Shown here one piece after another: positions 26,644-36,260 of a stretch of 64,000 nucleotides of DNA; position 1 is the first letter of the stretch, and each line of letters opens with the position of its first letter. The stretch comes from Cupriavidus numazuensis. GTDB taxonomy: Bacteria; Pseudomonadota; Gammaproteobacteria; Burkholderiales; Burkholderiaceae. The position numbers and the translations under genes are program-made. The stretch is taken from the NCBI RefSeq assembly GCF_905397435.1, contig NZ_CAJPVI010000001.1, positions 344,517-408,516 on the forward strand, written 5' to 3'. Under the pieces are notes generated by a model. The model did no database searches and was not told the origin of the DNA. It saw nothing but the letters and a program-made list of their open reading frames with translations.

Positions 26644-27255
26644 ATGCAGCCCATGACGCGAAATTCCCGTAATTCCCCCGGCTCTCGCTTTCCTGGCGCC
26701 TTTGCGCCGGAACCCGACATGGACGAGCCCAAAAGCAAGTCGCAGAAGAAGCGCGACATGACCGCCCTGCAGGCCCTCGGTGCCGAACTGGAAGCCCTGG
26801 CCAAGGACCGCCTGGCGCGCGTGCCGATGCCCGAGGCACTGGCCGACGCCATCCACGAAGCGCGGCGCACCACGAGCCATGAAGGCAAGCGGCGCCAGAT
26901 GCAATTCGTCGGCAAGGTCATGCGTGGCCTCGAAGACGACGAGGTGGAAGCCATCCGCGCCGCGCTCGAGGGCTTCAAGGGCACCAGCAAGGCCGAGACC
27001 GCACGCATGCACCTGATCGAGCGCTGGCGCGAGCTGCTGCTGGCCGACGACGATGCACTCACCCGCTTCCTGGGCGAACACCCCGGCGTGGACGTGCAGA
27101 CGCTGCGCAACATCATCCGCAGTGCCCGCAGGGAGAAGGAGCAGGCCAAGCCGCCGCGCTACTTCCGCGAGCTGTTCCAGGCCATCAAGACCGCGCTGGA
27201 AGCGAAGGACAGTGCGGCCGGCGAACAACCCCCGACCCCGGAGCCCGAGGCATGA
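26644..27255 (+). CDS. yjgA: Ribosome-associated protein YjgA (DUF615)
   Basis: 203 residues, highly charged helical protein of the DUF615 family associated with the large ribosomal subunit. Seen: [36 protein letters not shown] and a long C-terminal helix ([21 protein letters not shown]). Starts at 26644 and 26653 are both possible. Divergent from pmbA, as is usual, and its stop overlaps the mog start by 4 bp. Confidence 0.93.
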   Translation: MQPMTRNSRNSPGSRFPGAFAPEPDMDEPKSKSQKKRDMTALQALGAELEALAKDRLARVPMPEALADAIHEARRTTSHEGKRRQMQFVGKVMRGLEDDEVEAIRAALEGFKGTSKAETARMHLIERWRELLLADDDALTRFLGEHPGVDVQTLRNIIRSARREKEQAKPPRYFRELFQAIKTALEAKDSAAGEQPPTPEPEA

Positions 27256-27890
27256 CGCAGACCACGCAACCGATCGCCCGCAACCACCCCGACGAGCTCG
27301 TGGTGGGCTTTGTCTCGATTTCCGACCGCGCGTCGGCCGGCACCTACCAGGACGAAGGCATCCCGGCACTGCGCGAGTGGTTCGGCCGCACGCTGACCTC
27401 GCCGTGGCAGGGCGTCGAGCGGTTGATCCCGGACGAGCAGGCGCTGGTCTCGCGCACGTTGATCGACCTGGTCGACGTGGCCGGTTGCGACCTGGTCCTG
27501 ACCACTGGCGGCACCGGCCCCGCGCGCCGCGACGTCACGCCCGAAGCGACGCTGGCCGTGGCCACCAAGGAAATGCCGGGTTTCGGCGAGCAGATGCGCC
27601 AGGTGAGCCTGCACTTCGTGCCGACGGCGATCCTCTCGCGCCAGGTGGCCGTGATCCGCGAAACGCCAAGCCGCGCCGCGCTGATCATCAACCTGCCGGG
27701 CCAGCCGCGCGCGATCCGCGAGACGCTGGAAGGCCTGAGCGACGATGCCGGCAAATCGGTGGTGCAGGGAATTTTTGCTGCAGTGCCGTATTGCATCGAC
27801 CTGATCGGCGGCCCGTATATCGAGACCGACGAAAGCGTGGTCAAGGCCTGGCGGCCGAAGCACGCGATCCGCAGCAAGCCCGCCGCCTGA
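27252..27890 (+). CDS. mog: Molybdopterin adenylyltransferase
   Basis: 212 residues. Activates molybdopterin with ATP before molybdate insertion. MoCF/MogA signatures: [39 protein letters not shown], and a C-terminal [12 protein letters not shown] segment. Coupled to yjgA by an ATGA overlap. The final 20 residues ([15 protein letters not shown]) are a basic tail. Confidence 0.95.
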   Translation: MTQTTQPIARNHPDELVVGFVSISDRASAGTYQDEGIPALREWFGRTLTSPWQGVERLIPDEQALVSRTLIDLVDVAGCDLVLTTGGTGPARRDVTPEATLAVATKEMPGFGEQMRQVSLHFVPTAILSRQVAVIRETPSRAALIINLPGQPRAIRETLEGLSDDAGKSVVQGIFAAVPYCIDLIGGPYIETDESVVKAWRPKHAIRSKPAA

Positions 27891-27908
27891 GCGGCAGCAA
27901 AGCGGGGC

Positions 27909-28790
27909 TCAGCGCAGCCCCAGATATAGCCCCACGGGGACGAAAAGGACGGCGGCGATATTGCCAAGCAGCACGATCGACGCCACCTGGTCCGGCTCCT
28001 GCCGGAAATGATCGGCCACCAGGAAGTTCAGCACCGCCGGCGGCAGTGAGGCAAACACAAACAGCAGGCCTCGCTGCAGGTCAGTCATCGGCACCCAGTA
28101 CGCGAGTGGCAGCGCCACGGCAATGCCCGTGAGCGGACAAGCCACGGCACCCACCAGCCCCATGCCCCAGTTGCGCAGGCTCACGTCCTTCATGCGGACA
28201 CCTAGCGCGAACAGCATCAGCGGCACCGTGGCATCGCCCAACAGCTTGATCGACTGGTAGACCGGCTCCGGCAGCGCGAACCACGGCCGCGCGAGCGACA
28301 GCCCAACGCCGGCCACCGTCGCCAGTACCATCGGGTTCCGAGCGATCTGCGCGATCGAGGCATGGCGGTTGACGATCTTCATGCCGATCGTGAAGTGCAT
28401 GAGGTTCGACGCCGCGAACAGCGCCACCGCGGGCGCCAGCCCCGCCGGCCCGAAGGCAAAGACCGACAGCGGCAAACCCATGTTGCCGCAGTTGTTGAAC
28501 ATCATCGGCGGCACGAAGGTGCGCGGATCGACGCGCAGTGCGCGCGCCACGACCCACGCGAGCACGCCCGAGCCCAGCACCACGGCAATCGCGCAGGCCA
28601 GCAGCACGAGCTGGTCGGCGAGCACGAACTCCTTGCTGACGAAGGCCGACACCACCAGCAGCGGCGCGATCACGTCCAGCGTGGCGCGGTTGATGCCCGC
28701 CATGTCGGGATGCGCCTTGCGCCCGTACAGCCACCCCACCAGGATGATCAGGATGACCGGTGTGATGATGGAGACGATGCGGGCAAACAT
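27909..28790 (-). CDS. AEC-family (auxin efflux carrier-like) permease
   Basis: 293 residues with about ten hydrophobic segments, the size and pattern of the AEC family (malonate, malate or auxin-like carriers). Seen: IITPVILIILVGWLYGR at the N-terminus, MMFNNCGNMGLPLSVFAFG with the conserved Asn/Gly core of the first half, and LLFVFASLPPAVLNFLVA in the second half. Substrate cannot be predicted. It converges on mog. Confidence 0.9.
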   Translation of the reverse strand: MFARIVSIITPVILIILVGWLYGRKAHPDMAGINRATLDVIAPLLVVSAFVSKEFVLADQLVLLACAIAVVLGSGVLAWVVARALRVDPRTFVPPMMFNNCGNMGLPLSVFAFGPAGLAPAVALFAASNLMHFTIGMKIVNRHASIAQIARNPMVLATVAGVGLSLARPWFALPEPVYQSIKLLGDATVPLMLFALGVRMKDVSLRNWGMGLVGAVACPLTGIAVALPLAYWVPMTDLQRGLLFVFASLPPAVLNFLVADHFRQEPDQVASIVLLGNIAAVLFVPVGLYLGLR

Positions 28791-28874
28791 GGGGATGGCG
28801 GGACGGAGATCGGGCAGCCTGCGCGCAGCAGGCGGGCGGCGTGACCGGCCGCGGGCCGGTCCGCCGGTTCTTGT

Positions 28875-29513
28875 TTATTGGGCGGGGGTGTCAGCAGCTG
28901 GCGCGGCGGGCGCGTCAGCGGCCGGTGCGGCAGGCGTAGCTGCCGTATGGCGGATAAAGTGCGTGCGGTAGTAGCGCAGTTCCTCGACCGATTCGAGGAT
29001 ATCGGCCAGCGCCGTATGCAGCTGGCGCTTGACGAAGCCCTTGTGGATGGCGGGCTCCCAGCGCTTGCACAGTTCCTTGAGCGTCGACACGTCGAGGTTG
29101 CGGTAATGGAAGAACGCCTCCAGCTTGGGCATGTAGCGCGCCATGAAGCGGCGATCCTGGCAGATCGAGTTGCCGCACATGGGCGACTTGCTGGCCGGCA
29201 CCCAGCGCTTGAGGAAGGCCAGCAGCTCGGCCTCGGCCTGCTCTTCGGTCAGCGTGGAGGCCTTGACCTTGTCGATCAGGCCCGAGCGGCCATGGGTGCC
29301 CTTGTTCCAGTTGTCCATGCCGTCGAGCACGGCGTCGGACTGGTGGATCACCAGCACCGGGCCTTCGGCCAGGATGTTGAGTTCGGAATCGGTCACGACG
29401 ATCGCGATCTCGATGATGCGGTCGCTATCCGGCGACAGGCCGGTCATTTCCATGTCCAACCAGACCAGGTTGTTTTCACTCTTGACGGATTTGGTGGCGG
29501 ATTGGCTTGTCAT
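28875..29513 (-). CDS. orn: Oligoribonuclease
   Basis: 212 residues from the ATG at 29513 (MTSQSATK). DEDDh exonuclease that turns 2-5 nt RNAs into mononucleotides and clears pGpG. The acidic residues are seen in [19 protein letters not shown] and HTALADI, with [14 protein letters not shown] in between. The last 30 residues are an unusual Ala/Pro/Asp repeat tail ([20 protein letters not shown]) beyond the normal end of the family. Divergent from the M48 protease gene. Confidence 0.95.
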   Translation of the reverse strand: MTSQSATKSVKSENNLVWLDMEMTGLSPDSDRIIEIAIVVTDSELNILAEGPVLVIHQSDAVLDGMDNWNKGTHGRSGLIDKVKASTLTEEQAEAELLAFLKRWVPASKSPMCGNSICQDRRFMARYMPKLEAFFHYRNLDVSTLKELCKRWEPAIHKGFVKRQLHTALADILESVEELRYYRTHFIRHTAATPAAPAADAPAAPAADTPAQ

Positions 29514-29708
29514 GTGGACTGCGGTGTCTGGCTCAATGAAAAAGCGCCGCGGAAGGCCCGCGCGCGCGAACAACTTATAATTCTCGCATATCCGTCCGCC
29601 GTGGCAGCGTTCAGCGCACCTGCGCCGTCAATGCGCCGCCTCTGTGGATAACCTGCGCAGCGTCAGCCACATGTGGCCGCCGCTGCCTCCCCGACAAGGC
29701 TTTTGCCG

Positions 29709-30956
29709 ATGTTCACGTTCATTTTCCTCGCCGCGCTGGTCGTCATGGTGCTGACCAAACTGTGGCTGGCGGCCCGCCAGGTCCGCTATGTTGGCCTGCA
29801 CCGCAACGCCGTGCCGCCCCGCTTTGCCGACACCATCGCGCTGTCGTCGCACCAGAAGGCGGCCGACTACACCATCGCCCGCACGCGGCTGTCGATGCTC
29901 GAAGTGCTGGCCGGCGCCGCCGTGCTGATCGGCTTCACCATGCTCGGCGGGCTGCAGTGGCTGAACCAGTTCTGGCTCGACATGTTCGGCCCCGGTTACG
30001 CGTACGGCGTGGCGCTGATCGCGAGCGTCGCGCTGATCGGCGGGCTGGTGGACCTGCCCTTCTCGCTGTATGGACAGTTCGGCATCGAAGAGCGCTTCGG
30101 CTTCAACAAGATGACGCTGCGCCTGTGGCTCGCGGACATGGTCAAGATGCTGCTGGTCGCCTGCGCGCTGGGCCTGCCGCTGCTGCTCGCGGTGCTCTGG
30201 CTGATGGACCGCACCGGCAGCCTGTGGTGGGTGTGGACGTGGCTGGTATGGATGGCGTTCAACCTGTTGCTGCTCATCGTGTTCCCGACGTTCATCGCGC
30301 CGCTGTTCAACAAGTTCGAGCCGCTCAACGACGAGTCCCTGCGCCAGCGCATCGAGGCTCTCATGAAGAAGTGCGGCTTTGCCAGCAAGGGCCTGTTCGT
30401 GATGGATGGCAGCAAGCGCAGCGCGCACGGCAATGCCTATTTCACGGGCTTTGGCGCGGCAAAGCGCATCGTATTCTTCGACACGCTGCTCGCGCGCCTG
30501 TCCGGTGACGAGATCGAAGCCGTGCTGGCCCATGAGCTCGGCCACTTCAAGCGCCGCCACGTGGCCAAGCGCATCGCCGTGACCTTCGCGCTGAGCCTGG
30601 TGTTCCTGGCGCTGCTCGGCTGGCTGTCGACGCGCACGTGGTTCTATACGGGGCTCGGCGTGGCGCCGAACCTTGGGGTCTCGAACAGCGCGCTGGCGCT
30701 GGTGCTGTTCTTCCTGACGCTGCCGGTATTCACGTTCCTGCTGGGGCCGCTGTCGAGCCAATCGTCGCGCCGGCATGAGTTCGAGGCCGACGCCTTTGCC
30801 GCCGACCAGACCAACGCTGGCCATCTGGTCTCGGCACTGGTCAAGCTGTACAAGGACAATGCCTCCACGCTGACGCCCGACCCGCTCTACAGCGCCTTCT
30901 ACTACTCGCACCCGCCCGCCGCGCAGCGGATCGACCGGCTGCTGGCGCACGCATGA
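29709..30956 (+). CDS. M48-family (Ste24/HtpX-like) membrane metalloprotease
   Basis: 415 residues from MFTFIF. Integral-membrane zinc protease with several helices, the HEXXH motif in [13 protein letters not shown], and the third zinc ligand in [14 protein letters not shown]. An N-terminal CAAX-protease region ([13 protein letters not shown]) matches Ste24-like proteins of bacteria. Likely role is membrane protein quality control. Its stop overlaps the rsgA start (ATGA). Confidence 0.92.
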   Translation: MFTFIFLAALVVMVLTKLWLAARQVRYVGLHRNAVPPRFADTIALSSHQKAADYTIARTRLSMLEVLAGAAVLIGFTMLGGLQWLNQFWLDMFGPGYAYGVALIASVALIGGLVDLPFSLYGQFGIEERFGFNKMTLRLWLADMVKMLLVACALGLPLLLAVLWLMDRTGSLWWVWTWLVWMAFNLLLLIVFPTFIAPLFNKFEPLNDESLRQRIEALMKKCGFASKGLFVMDGSKRSAHGNAYFTGFGAAKRIVFFDTLLARLSGDEIEAVLAHELGHFKRRHVAKRIAVTFALSLVFLALLGWLSTRTWFYTGLGVAPNLGVSNSALALVLFFLTLPVFTFLLGPLSSQSSRRHEFEADAFAADQTNAGHLVSALVKLYKDNASTLTPDPLYSAFYYSHPPAAQRIDRLLAHA

Positions 30957-31924
30957 GCCGCACCGGACGACACCGCAATGCCGGCGGTAATTCCAGCACA
31001 GGCAAAGCCGCCGAAGGCGCCCTGGTCATCGCCGCGCATGGCCGCCACTACGTGGTGGAGCTGGCGGACGGCACGCACATGCACGCGTTTCCGCGCGGCA
31101 AGAAGAGCGAGACTGCAGTCGGCGACCATGTCAGCGTCGAACGCACCGCGGTCGACCAGTGCGTGATCACGGCCGCCACCGCGCGCAAGAACCTGCTGTA
31201 CCGCTCGGACCAGTTCAAGTCCAAGCTGCTCGCGGCCAATATCGACCAGGTCATCATCGTGCTGGCGACCGAACCGGGCTTCTCCGAGGATCTGCTCGGG
31301 CGTGCGCTGGTATCGGCCGAGGCCATGGAAATCCGCCCGCTGATCCTGCTCAACAAGACCGACCTGCCCGACCGTCTGGATGAAGCGCGGCGCCGGCTGG
31401 CGCTATACCGCGATCTTGGCTACGACACGGTCGAGATGTCCGTGCATGGCGACCCGGCCCATGCGCTGGCCGCGCTGCAGCCGCGCCTGGCGGGGCTGTC
31501 GAGCATCCTGATCGGCCAGTCTGGCATGGGCAAGTCGTCGCTGCTGAACCTGCTGATTCCGGGCGTGGAAGCGCAGACGCGCGAGATCTCGGCCAAGCTC
31601 GATTCCGGCAAGCACACGACGACGTTCACGCGGCTCTATCACCTGCCGCACGAATGGGGCAACGTCGATGGCCGGCAGGGCTACCTGATCGATTCGCCAG
31701 GCTTCCAGGAATTCGGCCTGCACCACCTGAGCGAAGGCATGCTCGAGCGTGCGTTTCCGGAATTCCGCGAACGCCTGACCGAATGCCGCTTCTACAACTG
31801 CCACCACATCAACGAGCCGGGCTGCGGCGTGCTGGCGGCGGTGGAGGCCGGCGGCATCTCGGGGCGCCGCCACGAGCTGTACACGCAGCTGCTGCACGAG
31901 TCCAGCCAGCAAAAGCCCTGGTAG
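30953..31924 (+). CDS. rsgA: Small ribosomal subunit biogenesis GTPase RsgA
   Basis: 323 residues. Circularly permuted GTPase that checks late 30S assembly. N-terminal OB fold, then G4 LLNKTDL before G1 [12 protein letters not shown] and G3 DSPGFQEFG, the permuted order diagnostic of RsgA. The C-terminal zinc finger is C-x4-C-H-x6-C ([14 protein letters not shown]). Coupled to the M48 protease gene. Confidence 0.96.
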   Translation: MSRTGRHRNAGGNSSTGKAAEGALVIAAHGRHYVVELADGTHMHAFPRGKKSETAVGDHVSVERTAVDQCVITAATARKNLLYRSDQFKSKLLAANIDQVIIVLATEPGFSEDLLGRALVSAEAMEIRPLILLNKTDLPDRLDEARRRLALYRDLGYDTVEMSVHGDPAHALAALQPRLAGLSSILIGQSGMGKSSLLNLLIPGVEAQTREISAKLDSGKHTTTFTRLYHLPHEWGNVDGRQGYLIDSPGFQEFGLHHLSEGMLERAFPEFRERLTECRFYNCHHINEPGCGVLAAVEAGGISGRRHELYTQLLHESSQQKPW

Positions 31925-31966
31925 CCGTGGTAAGGTGGCTGCACCTGCCTTGCCGGTGCGCTGCCG

Positions 31967-32278
31967 ATGAAACTGCTGCTGTCCGCCACCTCGCTTGTCC
32001 ACGCGGCGCATTGCCGCAACGTGCTGCGGGCTGCAGGCATCCGCGCGGAGTTGCGCAATACGTGGCTTGGAGGTGCGATCGGGGAAATCCCGTTCCGCGA
32101 AAGCGCGCCCCAGGTCTGGATTCTTGATGACCACATGGAAGCGCAGGCCTGGGCTGCGTTGAAGGCCGCGACGGAGCCGCCGCCTGGGCCGCTCTGGCAG
32201 TGTGGCCACTGCCACGAATGGCACGAGCCGCAATTCGGCGCCTGCTGGCGTTGCGGCACCGCCAGGGACCAGAACTAG
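31967..32278 (+). CDS. DUF2007-type protein with C-terminal zinc ribbon
   Basis: 103 residues. The N-terminal half is a ferredoxin-like DUF2007 fold (LLLSATSLVHAAHCRNVLRAAGI, then EIPFRESAPQVWI). The C-terminal half has paired CxxC motifs (CGHCHEWH, CWRCGT) for one zinc. Function unknown; annotated elsewhere as a putative signal-transducing protein. 42 bp behind rsgA in the same direction. Confidence 0.85.
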   Translation: MKLLLSATSLVHAAHCRNVLRAAGIRAELRNTWLGGAIGEIPFRESAPQVWILDDHMEAQAWAALKAATEPPPGPLWQCGHCHEWHEPQFGACWRCGTARDQN

Positions 32279-32285
32279 ACGCCGC

Positions 32286-33281
32286 TCAGCCGACCCACAG
32301 CGCCAGCGACAGCATCGCCAGCAGCAGCATCCACAGCACGACCGCGCGCCACACCAGCCCCACTGCCGACTGCAGCGTGCGCACGTTCGGTTCGAAACCA
32401 AACTCGGGCGCCGACGGTTCGGGCCCGCTGTCGTCTTCCATGCCGGGCGCATAGTCGATCGCCGGGCCCGCGGCCATGCTGGTGCGCAGCACGACGCTGG
32501 AATCGTCTTCCGGCAGCGGCGTGCCCAGCCGCACGCCCAGCGCCCCGCCGCCGCTAGCGAGCAGGATGCCGTTGACGGCGTCGTTCCACTTGCGCGCATG
32601 GTTGCGCCACGCGTACACGGCATCCTCGAAATTGCCGACGATGGCAAAGCCGATCGCCGTCAGGCGCGAGGGCACCCAGTCGAGCAGGTAAAAGGCGCGC
32701 GCGGCAAAGCGGCCCAGCGCGGGGCTGCGCTCGGCCGACGGCTGGTTCCACTGGCGACTCAGGAATTCGGCCGCGCGGTACAGCACCACGCCACCGGGGC
32801 CGATCGGCACCAGGAACCAGAAGAACACGCCGAACACGTGGCGATGCACGGCCACGATCGCGGCTTCGAGCGTGTGGCGCACGATTTCGGTCACCGGCAT
32901 CTCGATGGTGTCGATGCCGGTCCATTCATGCAGCAGCGCGCGCGCGGCGAGCAGGTCGTCGCGGTTCAGGGCCTCGTGGATATCCGTGAAATAGTGGCTG
33001 AACTGGCGAAAACCCAGCGTCATGTAGAGCACCAGCACGTTCCATGCAAGCGTGAGGGCGATGCTGATCGACGCGAGCAGGTAGTGCACCACCATCACGG
33101 CAAGCGTGAGCGGCAACACCACCGTGAGCCAGGCCAGCGCCGCGTCGCGCGGGCGGCCAGTATCGAACGCGTGCTCGGCGCGGTCACCGAGCGCGCGCAC
33201 GATCTCGTGGATCGGGTTGTTGCGGCCCAGGGCGCGGAACTGCTCAGCGATCAGCGCCAGGAGAACAGATACAAAGGTCAT
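32286..33281 (-). CDS. CobD/CbiB-family membrane protein
   Basis: 331 residues from the ATG at 33281. Membrane protein related to the CobD/CbiB (adenosylcobinamide-phosphate synthase) and AmpE group. Seen: an N-terminal helix MTFVSVLLALIAEQ, RFSHYFTDIHEAL-type loop, FWFLVPIGPGGVVLYRAAEF, and a C-terminal helix. No other cobalamin gene is nearby, and the family in Burkholderiales is usually found away from cobalamin operons, so cobamide synthesis is not assumed. Confidence 0.82.
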   Translation of the reverse strand: MTFVSVLLALIAEQFRALGRNNPIHEIVRALGDRAEHAFDTGRPRDAALAWLTVVLPLTLAVMVVHYLLASISIALTLAWNVLVLYMTLGFRQFSHYFTDIHEALNRDDLLAARALLHEWTGIDTIEMPVTEIVRHTLEAAIVAVHRHVFGVFFWFLVPIGPGGVVLYRAAEFLSRQWNQPSAERSPALGRFAARAFYLLDWVPSRLTAIGFAIVGNFEDAVYAWRNHARKWNDAVNGILLASGGGALGVRLGTPLPEDDSSVVLRTSMAAGPAIDYAPGMEDDSGPEPSAPEFGFEPNVRTLQSAVGLVWRAVVLWMLLLAMLSLALWVG

Positions 33282-33437
33282 CTCGATGCTGGGTGACGAA
33301 TGGCCCGCTAACGCACGGGCCGGGTAACGGGGGCGGCAACCAGCGGGCGATGTGCCGGGCCGGTCGCAAATACATAGCAAGAAGATAGCACAGCGGTACT
33401 TGCCGGACGACCGCACCGCGGCAAAAGACAAAAGACA

Positions 33438-33469
33438 GAAAGCCCGCCGGCACACGCCGGCGGGCTTTC
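33438..33469 (-). terminator. Terminator of the pirin gene
   Basis: Perfect 14-bp stem (GAAAGCCCGCCGGC and complement, 4-base loop). On the minus strand it is followed by T-rich sequence, consistent with termination of the pirin transcript. Confidence 0.85.
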
Positions 33470-33516
33470 ATCACGCGATGGCGCGGCAGCTGCTGCCGCG
33501 CGCGGTCGCCCTTGGA

Positions 33517-34215
33517 TCAGGACAGGTCAAACACCAGCACTTCAGCGTCTTCCCCCTGCGTCAGCGCTACGGCATCCACGGACTCCAGCTTGGCCGCATC
33601 GCCGGCCTCCAGCGGCTTGCCATTGACCACGACCCGGCCGCGCGCCACGTGCACATAGGCACGGCGTCCCGGTGCCAGCGCCAGCGTGGCGGACTCGTCA
33701 CCGTCGAACAGGCCGGCATACAGGCGCACGTCCTGATGCACCAGGACCGAACCGTCGGCGCCGTCGGGACTTGCCACCAGGCGCAGCCGGCCACGCTTGT
33801 CGGCCGCCTCGAAGCGCTTTTCCTCGTAGCCGGGTTCGATCCCGGTGCGGTCCGGCATGATCCAGATCTGCAGGAAGTGCGTGGTGTCGTGCGCGGCATG
33901 GTTGTACTCCGAATGCCGCACGCCGGTACCAGCGCTCATGCGCTGCACATCGCCCGGGCGGATCACGCTGCCGTTGCCCATGCTGTCCTTGTGCGCCAGC
34001 TCGCCTTCCAGCACATAGCTGATGATTTCCATGTCGCGATGGCCATGGGTGCCGAAACCCATGCCCGGTGCGACGCGGTCCTCATTGATCACGCGCAGCG
34101 GCCCGAACTGGACGTGCTGGGGATCGTAGTAGTCGGCAAAGGAGAACGAGTGATACGACTTCAGCCAGCCATGATCTGCGTAACCGCGCTCTTCAGACTT
34201 TCTGATTTCAATCAT
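33517..34215 (-). CDS. Pirin-family protein (YhaK-type bicupin)
   Basis: 232 residues. Pirin cupins bind one metal and include quercetin dioxygenases and redox sensors. Metal ligands appear in FGTHGHRDMEIISYVLEGE (His, His, Glu); the conserved DYYDPQHVQFGPLRVINED and RMSAGTGVRHSEYN are present. Size fits the YhaK subgroup. Divergent from the LysR regulator at 34367, which probably controls it. Confidence 0.92.
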   Translation of the reverse strand: MIEIRKSEERGYADHGWLKSYHSFSFADYYDPQHVQFGPLRVINEDRVAPGMGFGTHGHRDMEIISYVLEGELAHKDSMGNGSVIRPGDVQRMSAGTGVRHSEYNHAAHDTTHFLQIWIMPDRTGIEPGYEEKRFEAADKRGRLRLVASPDGADGSVLVHQDVRLYAGLFDGDESATLALAPGRRAYVHVARGRVVVNGKPLEAGDAAKLESVDAVALTQGEDAEVLVFDLS

Positions 34216-34349
34216 TTTGATGGCCCTCCTTGTGGCCCTGGCTTACCAGTACCGAGCGGCATAGTGCCGTGGGACTTGGCATTTGCTTACGATGCTAGGA
34301 AGTTTAGGCGCAGTGGCGTATATTGAACGGCATCGCCTTAGAAGCACTC

Positions 34350-34366
34350 ATTCAGAATTTCTGAAT
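34350..34366. promoter_or_regulatory. Palindromic operator directly before the LysR start
   Basis: ATTCAGAATTTCTGAAT, a perfect 8-1-8 palindrome ending one base before the ATG, in the place of a ribosome site. Probably an autoregulatory LysR site for the divergent pirin/LysR pair. Confidence 0.6.
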
Positions 34367-35290
34367 ATGCCACTCTCCCTCGAATCCCTCGAAGTCCTGG
34401 ACGCCATCGAGCGCAAGGGAAGCTTTGCCGCCGCCGCCCACGAGATGGGCAAAGTGCCGTCGGCACTGACCTACGTCGTACGCAAGCTCGAAGAGGACCT
34501 GGACGTCCTGCTGTTCGACCGGCGTCGGCACCGCGCCGAACTCACGCCGGCCGGCCGTGCACTGCTCGACGAAGGCCGCCACCTGCTGCACGCCGCGGAC
34601 GACCTGGCGCGCCGCGTGAAGCGCCTGGCCACCGGCTGGGAAGCCACACTGACCATCGTGGTCGACGACCTGATCAATTTCCGCGCGCTGCTACCGGTCG
34701 TTCAGGACTTCTACGCCGAGAACACGGCCACGCGCCTGCGCTTCGCCAAGGAAGTGCTCGGCGGCTCGTGGGACGCGCTGGTCAGCAACCGTGCCGACCT
34801 GGTGATCGGCGGCGCCTATGACGCCCCAAGCACGCAGGGCTTCCAGATCCGGGCGCTGGGCAGCATGCCGTTTGTCTTTGCCGTGGCCGCGCATCACCCG
34901 CTCGCGACCGAAGAGGGGCCGCTGACCACCATCCAGATCGCCAGGCACCGGATCGTCGCCGTGGGCGACACCTCGCGCAACCTGCCCGCGCGAACGCACG
35001 GCGTGCTGGCCGGCCAGGACGTGCTGGTCGTGCCGACCATGCGCGACAAGCTCGAAGCGCAGATCCGCGGCCTCGGCTGTGGCTGGCTGCCAGCGCCCAT
35101 GGCGCAGCCCCACATCGAAAGCGGCGTGCTGCAGGCCCGCGAAACCGTCGAGGTGCGCGCGCCCGGCAACTTCAAGGTGGCCTGGCGCACCAGCAATCGC
35201 GGCAAGGCGCTGCAATGGTGGGCCGACAAGCTCGAAGATCCCCGGCTCGCGCAAGCGCTGCTGCTGCAGCAACCCGAACTGGGCGGCTGA
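34367..35290 (+). CDS. LysR-family transcriptional regulator (pirin-linked)
   Basis: 307 residues from the ATG at 34367. N-terminal winged helix (LEVLDAIERKGSFAAAAHEMGKVPSALTYVVRKLEEDL), then a LysR effector domain (about 90-300). Regulates most likely the divergent pirin gene. An upstream in-frame start (34283) would add 28 unlikely residues. The palindrome abutting the ATG suggests autorepression or a leaderless message. Confidence 0.9.
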   Translation: MPLSLESLEVLDAIERKGSFAAAAHEMGKVPSALTYVVRKLEEDLDVLLFDRRRHRAELTPAGRALLDEGRHLLHAADDLARRVKRLATGWEATLTIVVDDLINFRALLPVVQDFYAENTATRLRFAKEVLGGSWDALVSNRADLVIGGAYDAPSTQGFQIRALGSMPFVFAVAAHHPLATEEGPLTTIQIARHRIVAVGDTSRNLPARTHGVLAGQDVLVVPTMRDKLEAQIRGLGCGWLPAPMAQPHIESGVLQARETVEVRAPGNFKVAWRTSNRGKALQWWADKLEDPRLAQALLLQQPELGG

Positions 35291-35310
35291 GACGGGACTG
35301 AGCGGGAAAT

Positions 35311-36222
35311 ATGCGCATGGCAGTATCCGCCGGCGGCTACCGCGGCCGCTTTGCCCCCTCGCCGACCGGCCCGCTGCATATGGGTTCGCTGGTGACCGCG
35401 CTGGCCACGTGGCTGGATGCGCGTGCGCATGGCGGCCAATGGCTGGTACGGATCGAGGACATCGACTATCCGCGCTGCGTGCGCGATGCCGACATCGACA
35501 TCCTGCAGACGCTGGAACGGCTGGGACTGGTGCCTGACGAGCCGCCTGTGTGGCAAAGCCGGCGAGAGGCGCTGTACGCCGACGCGCTGCACCGTCTGGA
35601 CGCGGCAGGCCAGCTCTACCCGTGCGGCTGCTCGCGCAAGGAGATTGCCGATTCGCTGCTGCATGTGCGCGAACGGCACCAGACGCTAGGCTATCCGGGT
35701 ACATGCCGCCACGGGCTCAACGGCAAATTGCCGCGCGCGTGGCGCGTGCGCGTGCCGGACGGTCCGGCCGCCACCGTCTGCTTCGACGACCGCTGGCAGG
35801 GCCGGCAATGCCAGGACCTGGAAACGGAAGTGGGCGACTTCGTGCTGCGCCGCGCCGACGGGTTGTGGGCGTACCAACTCGCCGTGGTGGTCGACGATGG
35901 CCTGCAGGGCATCACGCATATCGTGCGCGGCGCCGACCTGCTCGACTCCACTCCGCGCCAGATTCACCTGCAACACCTGCTCGGATTGCCGACGCCCAGC
36001 TACCTGCATGTGCCCGTAGTGGTCAACGCCGTCGGCGAAAAGCTGAGCAAGCAGAGCGGCGCGCAGGCGATCGACACCAGCGCGCCGCTCGATGCGCTGC
36101 GCGCGGCCGGGGATCACCTCGGGCTACGGAATGACGGGAACAACGTGAAGACGTGGCTCGAACGAGCCACCGGGGACTGGCTGCAGCGCCTGGCGACGCT
36201 GCCGGCCGCGGCCGGGCGCTGA
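35311..36222 (+). CDS. gluQ: Glutamyl-Q tRNA(Asp) synthetase
   Basis: 303 residues. Attaches Glu to queuosine in tRNA(Asp). It is a catalytic-core-only GluRS paralogue: [17 protein letters not shown] (HIGH equivalent), RIEDIDYPR, four-Cys zinc-binding knuckle (LYPCGC, GTCRHG area), KMSKS equivalent EKLSKQSGA, and no anticodon-binding domain. Ends short, as expected. Confidence 0.94.
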   Translation: MRMAVSAGGYRGRFAPSPTGPLHMGSLVTALATWLDARAHGGQWLVRIEDIDYPRCVRDADIDILQTLERLGLVPDEPPVWQSRREALYADALHRLDAAGQLYPCGCSRKEIADSLLHVRERHQTLGYPGTCRHGLNGKLPRAWRVRVPDGPAATVCFDDRWQGRQCQDLETEVGDFVLRRADGLWAYQLAVVVDDGLQGITHIVRGADLLDSTPRQIHLQHLLGLPTPSYLHVPVVVNAVGEKLSKQSGAQAIDTSAPLDALRAAGDHLGLRNDGNNVKTWLERATGDWLQRLATLPAAAGR

Positions 36223-36260
36223 TTCACAGCCCGGCTTCACGGCACGCCACTAAGGGACGA

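Noticed and set aside
32286..33281. Cobalamin biosynthesis enzyme CbiB
   Set aside because: No cobalamin genes nearby and only family-level similarity; called as a CobD/CbiB-family membrane protein instead.
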